From: Tranquillimonas rosea
Lineage (GTDB): Bacteria > Pseudomonadota > Alphaproteobacteria > Rhodobacterales > Rhodobacteraceae
Assembly: GCF_900111315.1 (NCBI RefSeq)
Contig: NZ_FOGU01000005.1
Coordinates: forward strand, 62,001 to 126,000
Direction: 5' to 3'
DNA length: 64,000 nucleotides
Shown: positions 45,001-53,025 of the stretch, one piece after another
Position numbering within the stretch: the stretch's first letter is position 1
Layout of the letters: every line of letters starts with the position of its first letter
Notes under the pieces: model-generated
Database searches by the model: none
Seen by the model: only the letters and a program-made list of their open reading frames with translations
What the model was told of the DNA's origin: nothing
Position numbers and translations under genes: made by a program

Positions 45001-46847
45001 GTAAAGGCGACGTTCAGGCCGCCTTCCAGCCGCTCGTCCACGACGCTTGCGTCGGGCAAGCTCAGCTCGGCCTGCGCGGTGCTGTCCTCGCTCCGCAGGT
45101 CGGCGCTGCCGGTCAGGTTGATCTTGTCGTTGCCGAGGAACAGCTCGGACACGCGGGTGCCTTCGCCGTCGCGCTCGGCCCGAAGCGTCAGGTCGGTCTC
45201 GCCCGACAGCAGCGCGTCGGCCTGCGGGATCGCCACCGACAGGTCGGTGGTCTGCCCGTCCACGGCCACGTTGAAGCTCGCGTCGGTCAGCCCGATTGTG
45301 GCGTCGAGCGACACCTGGCCCGCCCCGCCGAGGTCGCGCCCGGCCAGCTGCGAAAAGCGTTGCAGATCGTCGGCGTCGAGCTGCGCCTGAAGGCTCGCCG
45401 TCGGAGCGTCGCCCGTGGCGTCCACCTGCCCCGAACCGGTCAGCGCGAAGGCGCGGCCGCCGATCTGCAGATCCTCCAGGTCGACCGGCGCTCCGGCCTC
45501 CCAGGCGATGCGCGCGGTGCCGGTCACGTCCTCGCCCAGAGCGGCCTGAAGGCCCGCGTCGTTCAGCGACAGGCCCTGCGCCCCGAAATCCAGATCGGCA
45601 GTGACCGATTGCGTGCCCTCGACGACGATCTGTCCAGTGCCGTCCAGCCGCAGCGTGGCGATCTCGACGCCCGGCTGCTGCAGTGCCTCGACCACGATCT
45701 CGCCGGTCCAGTCCTCGCCCTCGGCGGCGTCATAGCCCACGTCCAGGCCGACGCGCTGAACGCTGGTCTCGCCGCCGCCGAACGGCAGCACCACGCGGTC
45801 GCCCTCGGGCGACGCGATCTCGCCCTCCAGCGCGATCTCGCGCGGCAGGCCGTCCGGTCCGATCAGCACCGAGCCGTCCAGCGCGAGCGCCTGCGCCGAC
45901 AGCGCCAGCTGGTCGACCGACACGCGGCCGTCGGCAAAGGTCTGTCCCTGCGCCTGCAGCTGGATGTCGGGACCGAAGAACGGGCGATACTCGGGCGCGA
46001 CCATCGCCGCCACGTCGCCGCCCAGATCGACGTCGAAGCTGCGCACCAGATCCTCGCCCGACCCCTCCGAGGCAAGTTCGACCGTGCCCGCCAGGCGATC
46101 CTCGCCCGCGGTATCCACGTCGATCTCGGCGGTGAAGTCCGAGAGCGGCCCGCTGCCCTGCACCGTGGCCGACACCGCCGGCTGGTCGGGGATGTTCATC
46201 AGCGTCGCAAGGATGCCGCCCGGCCCCTCCTGCACCGCCAGATCGACGTTCAGCACGCTGTCCGACGACTGGAACCCGGCGTCGAGCGACAGGCTGCCGT
46301 CCTCGCCGTCGATCCGGTCCACCTGGATGTCCGCCGAGCCGTCGCCGTCCGCCAGCTGCACCTGGCCCTCAAGGCTGACCACCGCGGATTCACCGAACAG
46401 CGGCTCGCCCAGTTCGACCCGGTCGATGGCCAGCTGGCCGATATTCACCGACACCGGCAGGTCCGGCAGGCTGAAGGGCTGCGCCTCGGGGGTGGGCAGG
46501 TTCATCTGCGGCTCCGCCGGCAGCGGCGGACGCTGCACCGAGAGGCGCTCGGCCGACAGCTCCTCGACCTCGAGCCGCCCGCGCAGCAGCGCCGAGCGGT
46601 TCCAGTCCAGCGCCGCGTTCTCGAGCGTCAGCCACACGCCGTCGGCGTCCGAGATCGTCATCGTCTCCAGCGTGGCGCGGCTCGACAGCGCGCCCTGGAA
46701 GCCGCGGATCGTCACGTCCCGGTCGTCGCTCGACAGCAGACGTTCGAGCTGCCGTTCCAGGAACCCGCCGCCGTCGTCCTCGTCCTCCTGCGCCAGCGCT
46801 GGAACAGCGGCGAAGAGGCAGAGCGTAAGCGCGAGGAGGTGTCTCAT
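42027..46847 (-). CDS. tamB: Translocation and assembly module subunit TamB
   Basis: 1606 residues. N-terminal signal/anchor (MRHLLALTLCLFAAVPALA), then a very long region of beta strands rich in D, L, S, G in repeated blocks (for example LQ-x-D-x-D repeats recurring about every 150 residues, with near-copies such as SVEVGIEQVDALLQGETEL and SVGIPDVDRLLGSSTQV), and the C-terminal DUF490/TamB domain ending in VSESVTVTGSAKNDGETSLG. Inner-membrane anchored beta-groove protein that moves lipid or assists outer-membrane protein assembly with TamA. ATG overlaps the tamA stop by one base (TGATG). Confidence 0.93.
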   Translation of the reverse strand: MRHLLALTLCLFAAVPALAQEDEDDGGGFLERQLERLLSSDDRDVTIRGFQGALSSRATLETMTISDADGVWLTLENAALDWNRSALLRGRLEVEELSAERLSVQRPPLPAEPQMNLPTPEAQPFSLPDLPVSVNIGQLAIDRVELGEPLFGESAVVSLEGQVQLADGDGSADIQVDRIDGEDGSLSLDAGFQSSDSVLNVDLAVQEGPGGILATLMNIPDQPAVSATVQGSGPLSDFTAEIDVDTAGEDRLAGTVELASEGSGEDLVRSFDVDLGGDVAAMVAPEYRPFFGPDIQLQAQGQTFADGRVSVDQLALSAQALALDGSVLIGPDGLPREIALEGEIASPEGDRVVLPFGGGETSVQRVGLDVGYDAAEGEDWTGEIVVEALQQPGVEIATLRLDGTGQIVVEGTQSVTADLDFGAQGLSLNDAGLQAALGEDVTGTARIAWEAGAPVDLEDLQIGGRAFALTGSGQVDATGDAPTASLQAQLDADDLQRFSQLAGRDLGGAGQVSLDATIGLTDASFNVAVDGQTTDLSVAIPQADALLSGETDLTLRAERDGEGTRVSELFLGNDKINLTGSADLRSEDSTAQAELSLPDASVVDERLEGGLNVAFTAEQPGADWEFDLTGEGLMTDLRASGTLDLPEPPEDATDAPPEGVPQVSADLSFSARDLEQFALLTGLPLDGSIEAEATASGLTDASIFDVQLDGTLQSVEVGIEQVDALLQGETELGLDAAREGANSVIQLSRLQIVNPQITVNGQGQYSDGESRVTGTLRLEELSEIVEGLSGPVTADVVAQQIAEGWQVSVDAEAAEAVLEAMADVTELDSGTPLIEGTARLDAADLSNFAAIANRPLAGAADLRVEGRARSDASTFEVTVNGTTRDVETGIPQADGLLGGTTELSAEASRSSPNAAIELPRLELSNPQLTLAAEGRYGAGQSVLDAELSLSDLADVDPGLSGPAEATVAAQEIENGWSVEVNADADDAVLDAVAEITDLADTPLVDGELTLAVDGLSRFSGLAGRQLGGSLRVDATGQARADASAFDVEANVDGQNLSVGIPDVDRLLGSSTQVVVDASKQAPNAPIQLETARIQTPTLRVTADGQVVDGQSRVNFDARLADIAPYAAGISGPVTANGTAAQTSSGYSLDIDATGPGGTSAAVSGTVSNDFGQLDLDVTGQAPLGLANRFIEPRSVAGTLNFNIAVDGPPGLDAVSGRVTTTNARFVAPSLALVLDSVNLSADISNGTAQLQGNATKQEGGTITVSGPIQLSGGFDAALDIVADSLVVEDPSLYRTSVSGELGIDGPLTGGASIAGTLQLGETELRIPSTGLGATGPIPEDITHLNEPADVRATRRRAGLIDEDGDGGSGGGGGGVAYPLDITISAPNRIFIRGRGLDAELGGELTIEGTTANVIPAGQFDLIRGRLDILGQRLDLVEGSVTLQGDFSPVVRLVAETDADDTVVRIVVEGTATSPEIGFTSSPELPEEEVLSRLLFGRSISNISPLQAAQLASAVATLAGRGGGGVINNLRNSFGLDDLDITTTDEGNAAVRAGTYISENVYTDVTVDSEGEAEVNLNLDVSESVTVTGSAKNDGETSLGVFFERDY

Positions 46848-48649
46848 CAGAATGCCTGTCCGATCCCGACATAGAACTGAACGTCCGAGCCGCTGTCGGG
46901 CCCGCTGACGGGCGTCGCCACGTCAAGCCGGATCGGACCGATGGGAGTGAGATAGCGCAGGCCCAGGCCCGCGCCCGCATGGCTGTCGGCATCGCTGCCG
47001 GGGAAGGCGTCGCGGCTGACCGTGCCCCAGTCGTAGAAACCGACCACGCCGATCGAGTCGGTGACCTCGGTGCGCACCTCGGCCGAGGCCGAGATGTAGG
47101 ACCGGCCGCCGGTCTCGACCCCGTCCACCAGCACGCCGAGCGACTGGTAGGCCTGGCCGCGCACGGTGCCGCCGCCGCCGGAATAGAAGCGCCAGTCGTT
47201 CGGCACGCCCAGGATGTCGGCCCCCAGGATCGAGCCGCCCTGAAGCCGGCCGGCCAGGACGAAGCGGTCCTCGCTGCCAAACCCGTAATAGCCGCGGGTG
47301 TCGAAGGTCAGCCGCCCGCCGTTGTCGCTTTCCTGAAGGCCGATGAACGGCGTCGCGGTGACGTCGATGTAATAGCCGCTCTTGGTGTTCAGGGCCGTGT
47401 CGCGCTTGTCGTAGGTGGCGCTCAGCGGTGCCGTCAGCAGGTGGAAGTTCCGCGATCCCAGGTCGTCGGTGACGCGGCTGAAGCGATAGGCGACGCCGGC
47501 CTCGGTGACCAGGTCGTCCCCGATCCGGCGGACGATGCCGCCGCCGATGCTGCCGGTGTCGCTGTCGAAGTCCGGCTCCTGCAGACGTTCGATCGACGTC
47601 TCGAGATAGAGGTCGGTATCGGGGCCGAAGGTCGCCGGCCGCTCGAACCGCGCGCCGAAGGAATAGTCCACGCCGCCGGTGCCGCCGCCCAGGCTGCCGA
47701 CTTCGCCCTCGACGCGCAGCCGCTCGGCGCCGCCGAACAGGTTCCGGTGCAGCCAGAACGAGCTCAGCGTCAGGCCGTCGATCGAGCTGATCTCGGCGCC
47801 GAAGCCGAAGCGGCGCGGCTTCTCCTCGTCGATGGTGGCCAGGATGTCGAGCGAGCCGTCGGGGTTCAGCGCGTCCGCATCCGCCAGCGACACCGCGCGG
47901 AAGGCGCCGGTCCGGCGCAGGTTCTCGGCCGCGTTCTCGACCTCGTCGGGAGAGTAGACCTCGCCCACCGGAAGGCCGGCGATCTCGAGGATCCGCTCGG
48001 TCCGCACCCGGTCGTTGCCGCGCGGCACGAGGTCTCCGAAACGCACGACGGGGCCGGGCTCGAGGATGATTCGCGCCGACAGGCGGTCCTCGGCGTGCTT
48101 GGCGGTGATCTCCTGGTCGCCGACCTCGGCCAGCGCGCGGCCCTGGTCGCGCCACCCGGTCACGCCGCTCTCGGCGGCATCGCGGATCACCGGCGTGCGG
48201 GCCGGCTCGCCCACGGCGAAGCCCTCGGGCAGCTCGGTCTCGGGCGCCAGCGGATCGACCTCGGCCCGGTCGAACAGGTAGGTCGGCCCCGGCTCCACGC
48301 GCACGCTGATGCGGCTGATCGAGGACGGCGCCGAAAGCGGTGGAATTTCCGCGGCTTCGCGTCCGTCGACCAGGATGTTGACGACACCGCCGAACCGCCC
48401 CTCGGAATAGAGCGCGCCCACGATGCGGCCGTAATCGGCCCGCGCGGATGCCAGCAGCTCCTGCGGATCGGTCACATCCTCGCCATCATTCTCGACCAGA
48501 AGCGAGGCATTGCGCAGGTCGCTTTCCAGATCCTCGTCATCGCCCTCGACGACGAAATCCAGTTCCTGCCCCACGGCGGACCCCGCCAGAACGGCGGCAC
48601 TCGTAACCCAAACGGCGGCCCAACGACCGCGAGAAATGAAGACCTTCAC
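46847..48649 (-). CDS. tamA: Outer-membrane BamA/TamA-family protein
   Basis: 600 residues: signal peptide (MKVFISRGRWAAVWVTSAAVLAGSAVG), POTRA-type domains (about 30-270) and a C-terminal 16-strand barrel (Omp85/bacterial surface antigen), with YDKRDTALNTKSGYYIDV and the ending GSDVQFYVGIGQAF, whose last residue is Phe as expected for barrel proteins. One-base overlap with tamB shows it as the TamA partner, not BamA. Confidence 0.93.
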   Translation of the reverse strand: MKVFISRGRWAAVWVTSAAVLAGSAVGQELDFVVEGDDEDLESDLRNASLLVENDGEDVTDPQELLASARADYGRIVGALYSEGRFGGVVNILVDGREAAEIPPLSAPSSISRISVRVEPGPTYLFDRAEVDPLAPETELPEGFAVGEPARTPVIRDAAESGVTGWRDQGRALAEVGDQEITAKHAEDRLSARIILEPGPVVRFGDLVPRGNDRVRTERILEIAGLPVGEVYSPDEVENAAENLRRTGAFRAVSLADADALNPDGSLDILATIDEEKPRRFGFGAEISSIDGLTLSSFWLHRNLFGGAERLRVEGEVGSLGGGTGGVDYSFGARFERPATFGPDTDLYLETSIERLQEPDFDSDTGSIGGGIVRRIGDDLVTEAGVAYRFSRVTDDLGSRNFHLLTAPLSATYDKRDTALNTKSGYYIDVTATPFIGLQESDNGGRLTFDTRGYYGFGSEDRFVLAGRLQGGSILGADILGVPNDWRFYSGGGGTVRGQAYQSLGVLVDGVETGGRSYISASAEVRTEVTDSIGVVGFYDWGTVSRDAFPGSDADSHAGAGLGLRYLTPIGPIRLDVATPVSGPDSGSDVQFYVGIGQAF

Positions 48650-48677
48650 CGGGGCTGCCCTCCTCGTTGAATAATAT

Positions 48678-48709
48678 CCGTAGCGCGGAAGAGGGCAGTC
48701 TTGCTACGG
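48678..48709. other. Inverted repeat in the gap between tamA and the FNT gene
   Basis: CCGTAGC (48678-48684) pairs with GCTACGG (48703-48709) around an 18-base loop. It could be a weak transcription end for the minus-strand FNT gene or an operator for tamA. Confidence 0.3.
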
Positions 48710-48716
48710 GGGGGAT

Positions 48717-49625
48717 TCAGGTTTTTTGCGACCGTGGCCCAACGCGCTCAACCGGCTGGCCCATCGGGCTGCGCACGAGCTCTCCGCGCGTCGCCTTCAC
48801 CTCGTCCCGGACCTGGCCCCAGGTGATCAGCGTGAACACCACGGTGCCACCCACCACATTCCCTGCAAGAACGGGCAGGAAGAACCCGAAGACCGCATCC
48901 CAGGTCCCCATCGCGTCGGTCAGGATCAGGTACGCCATCTCGACCGAGCCGGCGATGATGTGGGTGAAGTCGCCTGCGGCGATAAGCCACGTGAAGGTGA
49001 GGATTATGAAGAACGGATTGTGCGGCGCCGTCGGCATCATCCACACGATCGCGGCCACCAGAACACCCGCGGGAATCGCCTTCACGAACGCCTTCCATCC
49101 CTCGTGCGATAGCGCAGCCTCCGAGATCTCGGCGAAATTGGTCAGGAGATCGCCGTCGAACGCCCCGGAATGGGCGATGAAGCCGGCGGCGATGAACGCC
49201 CCCACCACGTTCGACGTCAGCACGATCGCCCAGAGCCGCAGCATCAGGAACAGGTGATCCTTGCACGGTTTCGCCATCAGCGGCAGCACCGTGGTAATCG
49301 TGTTCTCGGTGAACAGCTGCATCCGCCCCAGCACGACCAGCAGGAAGCCCAGCGAATAACCCAGGCTCTCGATCAGGGGCCGGGCCTGCATGTCGGTGAT
49401 GTGCTTGCGGAGCACTGCCTCGCCGAGGATCGAGAAAGAGATCAGGATCCCGGCCGCGAGACCCGACCAGATCAGCGAGTTCGGAGACCGCGTCAGCTCG
49501 TCCTGACCGTCGCGGCGCACAACCTCGTAGATCAGGCGCGCGTTCAGGCGCGTCGCACGATCAACGTTCTGCTGCTCGACCTCTTCCTCGTGTTCGGATT
49601 CAGCTTCGAACGACGCGGTAACCAC
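48717..49625 (-). CDS. Formate/nitrite transporter-family (YfdC-like) membrane protein
   Basis: 302 residues from a GTG start. After an acidic N-terminus (EAESEHEEEVEQQNVD) come six hydrophobic segments with LIWSGLAAGILISFSILGEAVLRKHI, GRMQLFTENTITTVLPLM, SNVVGAFIAAGF and LAGNVVGGTVVF, the FNT fold. YfdC relatives lack a proven substrate; the family conducts small anions. AGGAGG lies 10 bases before the GTG, and an EcfG-type -10 lies 31 bases upstream of it, supporting this start over a GTG 33 codons earlier. Confidence 0.86.
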   Translation of the reverse strand: MVTASFEAESEHEEEVEQQNVDRATRLNARLIYEVVRRDGQDELTRSPNSLIWSGLAAGILISFSILGEAVLRKHITDMQARPLIESLGYSLGFLLVVLGRMQLFTENTITTVLPLMAKPCKDHLFLMLRLWAIVLTSNVVGAFIAAGFIAHSGAFDGDLLTNFAEISEAALSHEGWKAFVKAIPAGVLVAAIVWMMPTAPHNPFFIILTFTWLIAAGDFTHIIAGSVEMAYLILTDAMGTWDAVFGFFLPVLAGNVVGGTVVFTLITWGQVRDEVKATRGELVRSPMGQPVERVGPRSQKT

Positions 49626-49655
49626 GGGCGTCTTGCCTCCTAATGAAAAACAGTC

Positions 49656-49681
49656 AACTGACCCCGGTCGCCACGGGTTCC
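49656..49681 (-). promoter_or_regulatory. EcfG-type promoter for the FNT gene
   Basis: On the minus strand GGAAC (49681-49677), 17 bases, AGTT (49659-49656), 31 bases before the GTG. Its -35 forms the palindrome GTTCCCCGGAAC (49677-49688) with the divergent GGAAC. Confidence 0.48.
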
Positions 49682-49683
49682 CC

Positions 49684-49708
49684 GGAACCCTGCGGCGGGA
49701 TGCCGCTT
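49684..49708 (+). promoter_or_regulatory. Possible EcfG-type promoter (variant -10) for the 87-residue gene
   Basis: GGAAC (49684-49688), 16 bases, GCTT (49705-49708), 33 bases before the ATG at 49741. Same variant -10 as the site at 4854-4878. Confidence 0.35.
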
Positions 49709-49740
49709 TGCCACCGCAGGACACTGCGAGGAGCGCACCG

Positions 49741-50004
49741 ATGACGAAGGATCATGGCAAGTCCATCAAGGACGACGAGACATACGAGGAACTGCGCAAG
49801 CAGGGCCATTCCGAGGAAAAGGCCGCGCGGATCGCGAATGCGCAGGCGAATGACACCCAGAGCCCGTCCCACAAGGGCGGCAAGCGCCCGCCCTACGAGG
49901 AATGGAGCGTCGACGAACTTTACGAACAGGCCCAGAAGGTCGGCATCGAGGGCCGCTCGGAGATGACGAAGGACGACCTTATCGCCGCCCTTCGCAAGCA
50001 TTGA
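49741..50004 (+). CDS. Small stress-type protein with SAP/Rho-N-like C-terminus (DUF7218-like)
   Basis: 87 residues, highly charged. The N-terminal half (DETYEELRKQGHSEEKAARIANA) is the helix-turn-helix-like ChaB/DUF7218 pattern; the C-terminal half (YEEWSVDELYEQAQKVGIEGRSEMTKDDLIAALRKH) is a Rho-N/SAP-type helical motif that can bind nucleic acid. GCGAGGAG precedes the ATG. Divergent from the FNT gene across paired GGAAC sites. Confidence 0.75.
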   Translation: MTKDHGKSIKDDETYEELRKQGHSEEKAARIANAQANDTQSPSHKGGKRPPYEEWSVDELYEQAQKVGIEGRSEMTKDDLIAALRKH

Positions 50005-50010
50005 TGCCGG

Positions 50011-50682
50011 TCAGGCTTCCTCGGTGACGATCTTGTCATCGGGGACGCCGATCTCCTTCAGCGCCTTCACCACGTCCTCGACCATCTTGTCGGGGCCGCA
50101 GACATAGGCCATCTTGTTGGTGTCAGCGACCTTCTCGCGCAGGAAGTCGGCATCGATCTGACGGTTGTGCAGGCCCGGCACCTCTTCCTCGGTGACGACC
50201 CACGTGGTGTAGAGCCCGGCGGCCTCTTCCCACTCGTCGCGCAGGATGATGTCCTTCTCCGTCGCGTTCGAGAAGATCAGGTGGCAGCCGGCGACGCCCT
50301 GCCCGGTCTTGATGCGCTTGCGCAGGATCGGGATGAACGGCGTGATCCCCGCGCCCCCGGCGATGAAGGTGCCGGGACCCTTGTCCTCGATCGCGCCCCA
50401 GGCATCGCCGATCAGCACGGTATCGCCCGGTTTCAGCATGCCGATCTGCTCGGTCACGCCGTCATGCTCGGGGTAGGACTTGATCGTGAACTCCAGAAAG
50501 TCGTCCTCGGGAAACGAGGTGAAGGTGAAGGGCCGCCCCTCTTCGCGCCAGCCGTCGCGGTCGAGCGACAGCTCGGTCGCCTGGCCGGGCGTGAAGGTAA
50601 AGCCCTTGGGCTTGTCGAAGACCAGGCGGTTCACGTCGTGGGTGACCGGCGTGGTCTCTTTCAGCGTCAGGCGGTAACTCAT
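50011..50682 (-). CDS. Ferredoxin/flavodoxin-NADP reductase-type FAD oxidoreductase
   Basis: 223 residues. FAD-binding barrel with GRPFTFTSFP (R-x-[YF]-[ST] motif), NAD(P)-binding half with FIAGGAGITPFIPILRK (G-x-G-x-x-P) and the C-terminal CGPDKMVEDV signature. Transfers electrons between NAD(P)H and a one-electron carrier, unknown which. SD GGAAAGGAGACATCC. An EcfG-type promoter match lies immediately upstream, so it is probably stress-induced. Confidence 0.88.
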   Translation of the reverse strand: MSYRLTLKETTPVTHDVNRLVFDKPKGFTFTPGQATELSLDRDGWREEGRPFTFTSFPEDDFLEFTIKSYPEHDGVTEQIGMLKPGDTVLIGDAWGAIEDKGPGTFIAGGAGITPFIPILRKRIKTGQGVAGCHLIFSNATEKDIILRDEWEEAAGLYTTWVVTEEEVPGLHNRQIDADFLREKVADTNKMAYVCGPDKMVEDVVKALKEIGVPDDKIVTEEA

Positions 50683-50704
50683 GGATGTCTCCTTTCCGCC
50701 CGAG

Positions 50705-50730
50705 AACCCGCCCCGCGCCGCACCGGTTCC
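50705..50730 (-). promoter_or_regulatory. EcfG-type promoter for the FAD oxidoreductase
   Basis: On the minus strand GGAAC (50730-50726), 17 bases, GGTT (50708-50705), 23 bases before the ATG. The -35 end touches the mscS stop region. Confidence 0.48.
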
Positions 50731-52059
50731 TCAATCCTCGACGGCCCGTGTGCCCAGCTCGGATCCGCCCAGCACCTTCACCTCGCGTTGGGGGAACGGG
50801 ATGGTCACGCCGTTCGCCTGAAAGGCATCCCATAGCGCCAGATAGACGTTGCCCCGGATGTTGGTCAGCCCCCCGGTCGGATCGGTGATCCAGAACCGCA
50901 GGATATAGTCGACCGAGGAATCGCCGAAGCCGACGATGTGGCAGACGGGATTGGGGTCGGCCAGCACGCGCCGGACCCCCGACGCCGCCTCGATGGCGAT
51001 CCGCCGGACCATGTGCGGATCGTCGTGATAGGCGGTGCCGAAGTAGATATCGAGCCGGACGAACTTGTCCGAATGGGACCAGTTGACCACCTGCCCGGTG
51101 ATCAGGTCCTCGTTCGGGATCAGGTATTCCTTGCCGTCCCGCGTGGTGATCGAGGCATAGCGCGCCCCCAGCGTGTTGATCCAGCCGAACGTCTCGCCGA
51201 GCGAGATCACGTCCCCCGGCTTGATCGACTTGTCCAGCAGGATGATCACCCCCGAGACGAGGTTCGACACCACCTTCTGCAGGCCGAAGCCCAGCCCGAC
51301 GCCGATCGCACCCGACAGCACCGCCAGCCCGGTCAGGTCCACGCCCACCGCCTTGAGCCCGATGAACAGCGCCAGGCCGTACAGGGCGATCTGCAGGATC
51401 TTGACTGCCAGCACTCGCATCGAGGGGCTGATCTCCTCGTTGCGGCGGATGTTCTCGGCGCCGACGCGGGCGACCATGCGCGCCCCGGTGAACAGCACAC
51501 CCGTCACGATCAGCGCCTGCATAAGGGTCAGCGCGCTCAGCCGGAACTCGCCCATCTGGAAGGCCAGGCTGTCGAGCGCACGCGCGGCCTCGTCCACGAC
51601 GCCGGTATAGTAGACCACGACAAAGCCCCAAAGGCCCCAGCGCACCACCTTTCGCAGGATCGGGTTGCGCACCAGCCGCGAGGCAAAGGCCACCGCCACA
51701 AGCGCCGTCGCGATCGTCGCCACCAGCTCCAGCAGGTAGCTGCGCGACGGGAACACCGTCACCGCCTGCATCGCCCAGGTGGCCATCCACGCCAGCGTCA
51801 CGAAGATCATCAGCGGCAGCCGCCGCTGGACGACCACCCCCGCGCGGATGCGCCACATCGGCCAGCCCTCGCGCCGGCGCAGCCAGGCGCGCAGCGCGGG
51901 CACCGCCCAGCGCTGGATCAGCCAGGTCGCCAGCAGCAGCACGACCAGGATCGCCAGCTGCGTCAACCGGGACGGCAGCAGCATGTTGCGCGCCCCCATC
52001 TCGAGCGAGGCGAGGAACGCGGCAAGCTGTTCGGAAAGGCTTTCGAGCTCTGGTGTCAT
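50731..52059 (-). CDS. MscS-family mechanosensitive channel
   Basis: 442 residues. Several N-terminal hydrophobic helices (about 32-50, 78-96, 110-128, 140-155, 172-195, 215-240), then the MscS pore helix and beta domain: VLSGAIGVGLGFGLQKVVSNLVSGVIILLDKSIKPGDVI, TLGARYASITTRDGKEYLIPNEDLITGQVVNW. Releases solutes on hypo-osmotic shock. Follows the SOUL-family gene on the minus strand with a 61-base gap; may share its transcript. Confidence 0.93.
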   Translation of the reverse strand: MTPELESLSEQLAAFLASLEMGARNMLLPSRLTQLAILVVLLLATWLIQRWAVPALRAWLRRREGWPMWRIRAGVVVQRRLPLMIFVTLAWMATWAMQAVTVFPSRSYLLELVATIATALVAVAFASRLVRNPILRKVVRWGLWGFVVVYYTGVVDEAARALDSLAFQMGEFRLSALTLMQALIVTGVLFTGARMVARVGAENIRRNEEISPSMRVLAVKILQIALYGLALFIGLKAVGVDLTGLAVLSGAIGVGLGFGLQKVVSNLVSGVIILLDKSIKPGDVISLGETFGWINTLGARYASITTRDGKEYLIPNEDLITGQVVNWSHSDKFVRLDIYFGTAYHDDPHMVRRIAIEAASGVRRVLADPNPVCHIVGFGDSSVDYILRFWITDPTGGLTNIRGNVYLALWDAFQANGVTIPFPQREVKVLGGSELGTRAVED

Positions 52060-52120
52060 CGCGTGGGTCCGGACATCCGCCGGATGCTGTCACGCGGCCC
52101 GCGGGCGGGCAAGCGGCGCA

Positions 52121-52732
52121 TCACCGCAGCGGCAGCGCCACCTCGTTCAGCCGGTGCCACGGCAGGGTGAAGGGATCGTCGTAGAGCATCGCCCGCGCCG
52201 GCCCCGACACCTTCAGCCCCGGCCCCGCAAGCGTGCGCTCGAGCACGCCGATCTTCCGGTTCACGCGGCGCGCGTGGTTCCGCCCGGAAAAGGTCAGCAC
52301 CGCCAGCCGCTCGGCCGGGACGTCGCGGAAGTGGATGTTCTCGTCCTCGGGCTCGGGCAGCGAGGCACGGTCGCGGCCCCGCGGCATCACGAACGAGGTC
52401 GTCCACAGCTCGTCGCGGCCGGCATGTTCAACCGGGGCGGCGTTGCCGATCCGGGCGGGCTGGTGAATCACGGGCACCGTCATCTCGGGGGCGCCCTCCT
52501 GCTGCAGGTAGGCCGCCAGCGCCTTGAAGCCCTTCCGCATGGTCGAATCCCGGCTGCCCCGCACGGTGATCTCGGCCAGGAGGCAGGATTGATACAGCCG
52601 CAGCTCGACATCGCCGATCTGCCGCTCGACGTCGTAGACCGGCGCCTCGTATCCCTTGTAGCCGGCCCGAGCCGGGGACGTGCCGGACCCGCCGTCGGTC
52701 GTGCCGCTCCGGGTATCGAGGATTTGCGCCAT
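52121..52732 (-). CDS. SOUL heme-binding-family protein
   Basis: 203 residues. Signature stretches of the SOUL/HBP family are YEAPVYDVERQIGDVELRLYQSCLLAEITV, a middle VPVIHQP, ELWTTSFVMP and the C-terminal FTLPWHRLNEVALPL. No signal peptide. The start is the ATG with GGAGACGCGAC before it. Members bind tetrapyrroles or fold similarly without heme; role in bacteria is open. The ~290 bases upstream to leuC show no convincing gene. Confidence 0.85.
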   Translation of the reverse strand: MAQILDTRSGTTDGGSGTSPARAGYKGYEAPVYDVERQIGDVELRLYQSCLLAEITVRGSRDSTMRKGFKALAAYLQQEGAPEMTVPVIHQPARIGNAAPVEHAGRDELWTTSFVMPRGRDRASLPEPEDENIHFRDVPAERLAVLTFSGRNHARRVNRKIGVLERTLAGPGLKVSGPARAMLYDDPFTLPWHRLNEVALPLR

Positions 52733-53025
52733 GTCGCGTCTCCTTGGTGTCTCGGGTCGATACGCGCGACGGGGGCTCCTGGGTCCATCGCGGGGTCGTC
52801 GAGGTCGGCCATATCCTGTCGTGCCACCGGGGGCGGCTGCAACCGGCTCTTGCGGGAAACACCGCGTAGGCGTAAATCCGCAGCATGGATATGATCTTCG
52901 ACATGGACGACCGCGCGCGCCTGCCCTGGCGCTTCTTCGGTGCCGCACGCACCGTTCTTGCCCGCCTATAACGCGCGCCGCCACCCGCGATTCCATCCGA
53001 AAAGATCACGAACGGGAGAGGACCG

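Noticed and set aside
46847-48649. BamA
   Set aside because: Direct one-base coupling to tamB and the POTRA/barrel length point to the TamA paralogue; bamA is normally flanked by rseP and ompH-type genes, which are absent.
52885-52971. 28-codon frame MDMIFDMDDRARLPWRFFGA... before leuC
   Set aside because: No ribosome site and no recognisable features; in the likely leuC promoter region.
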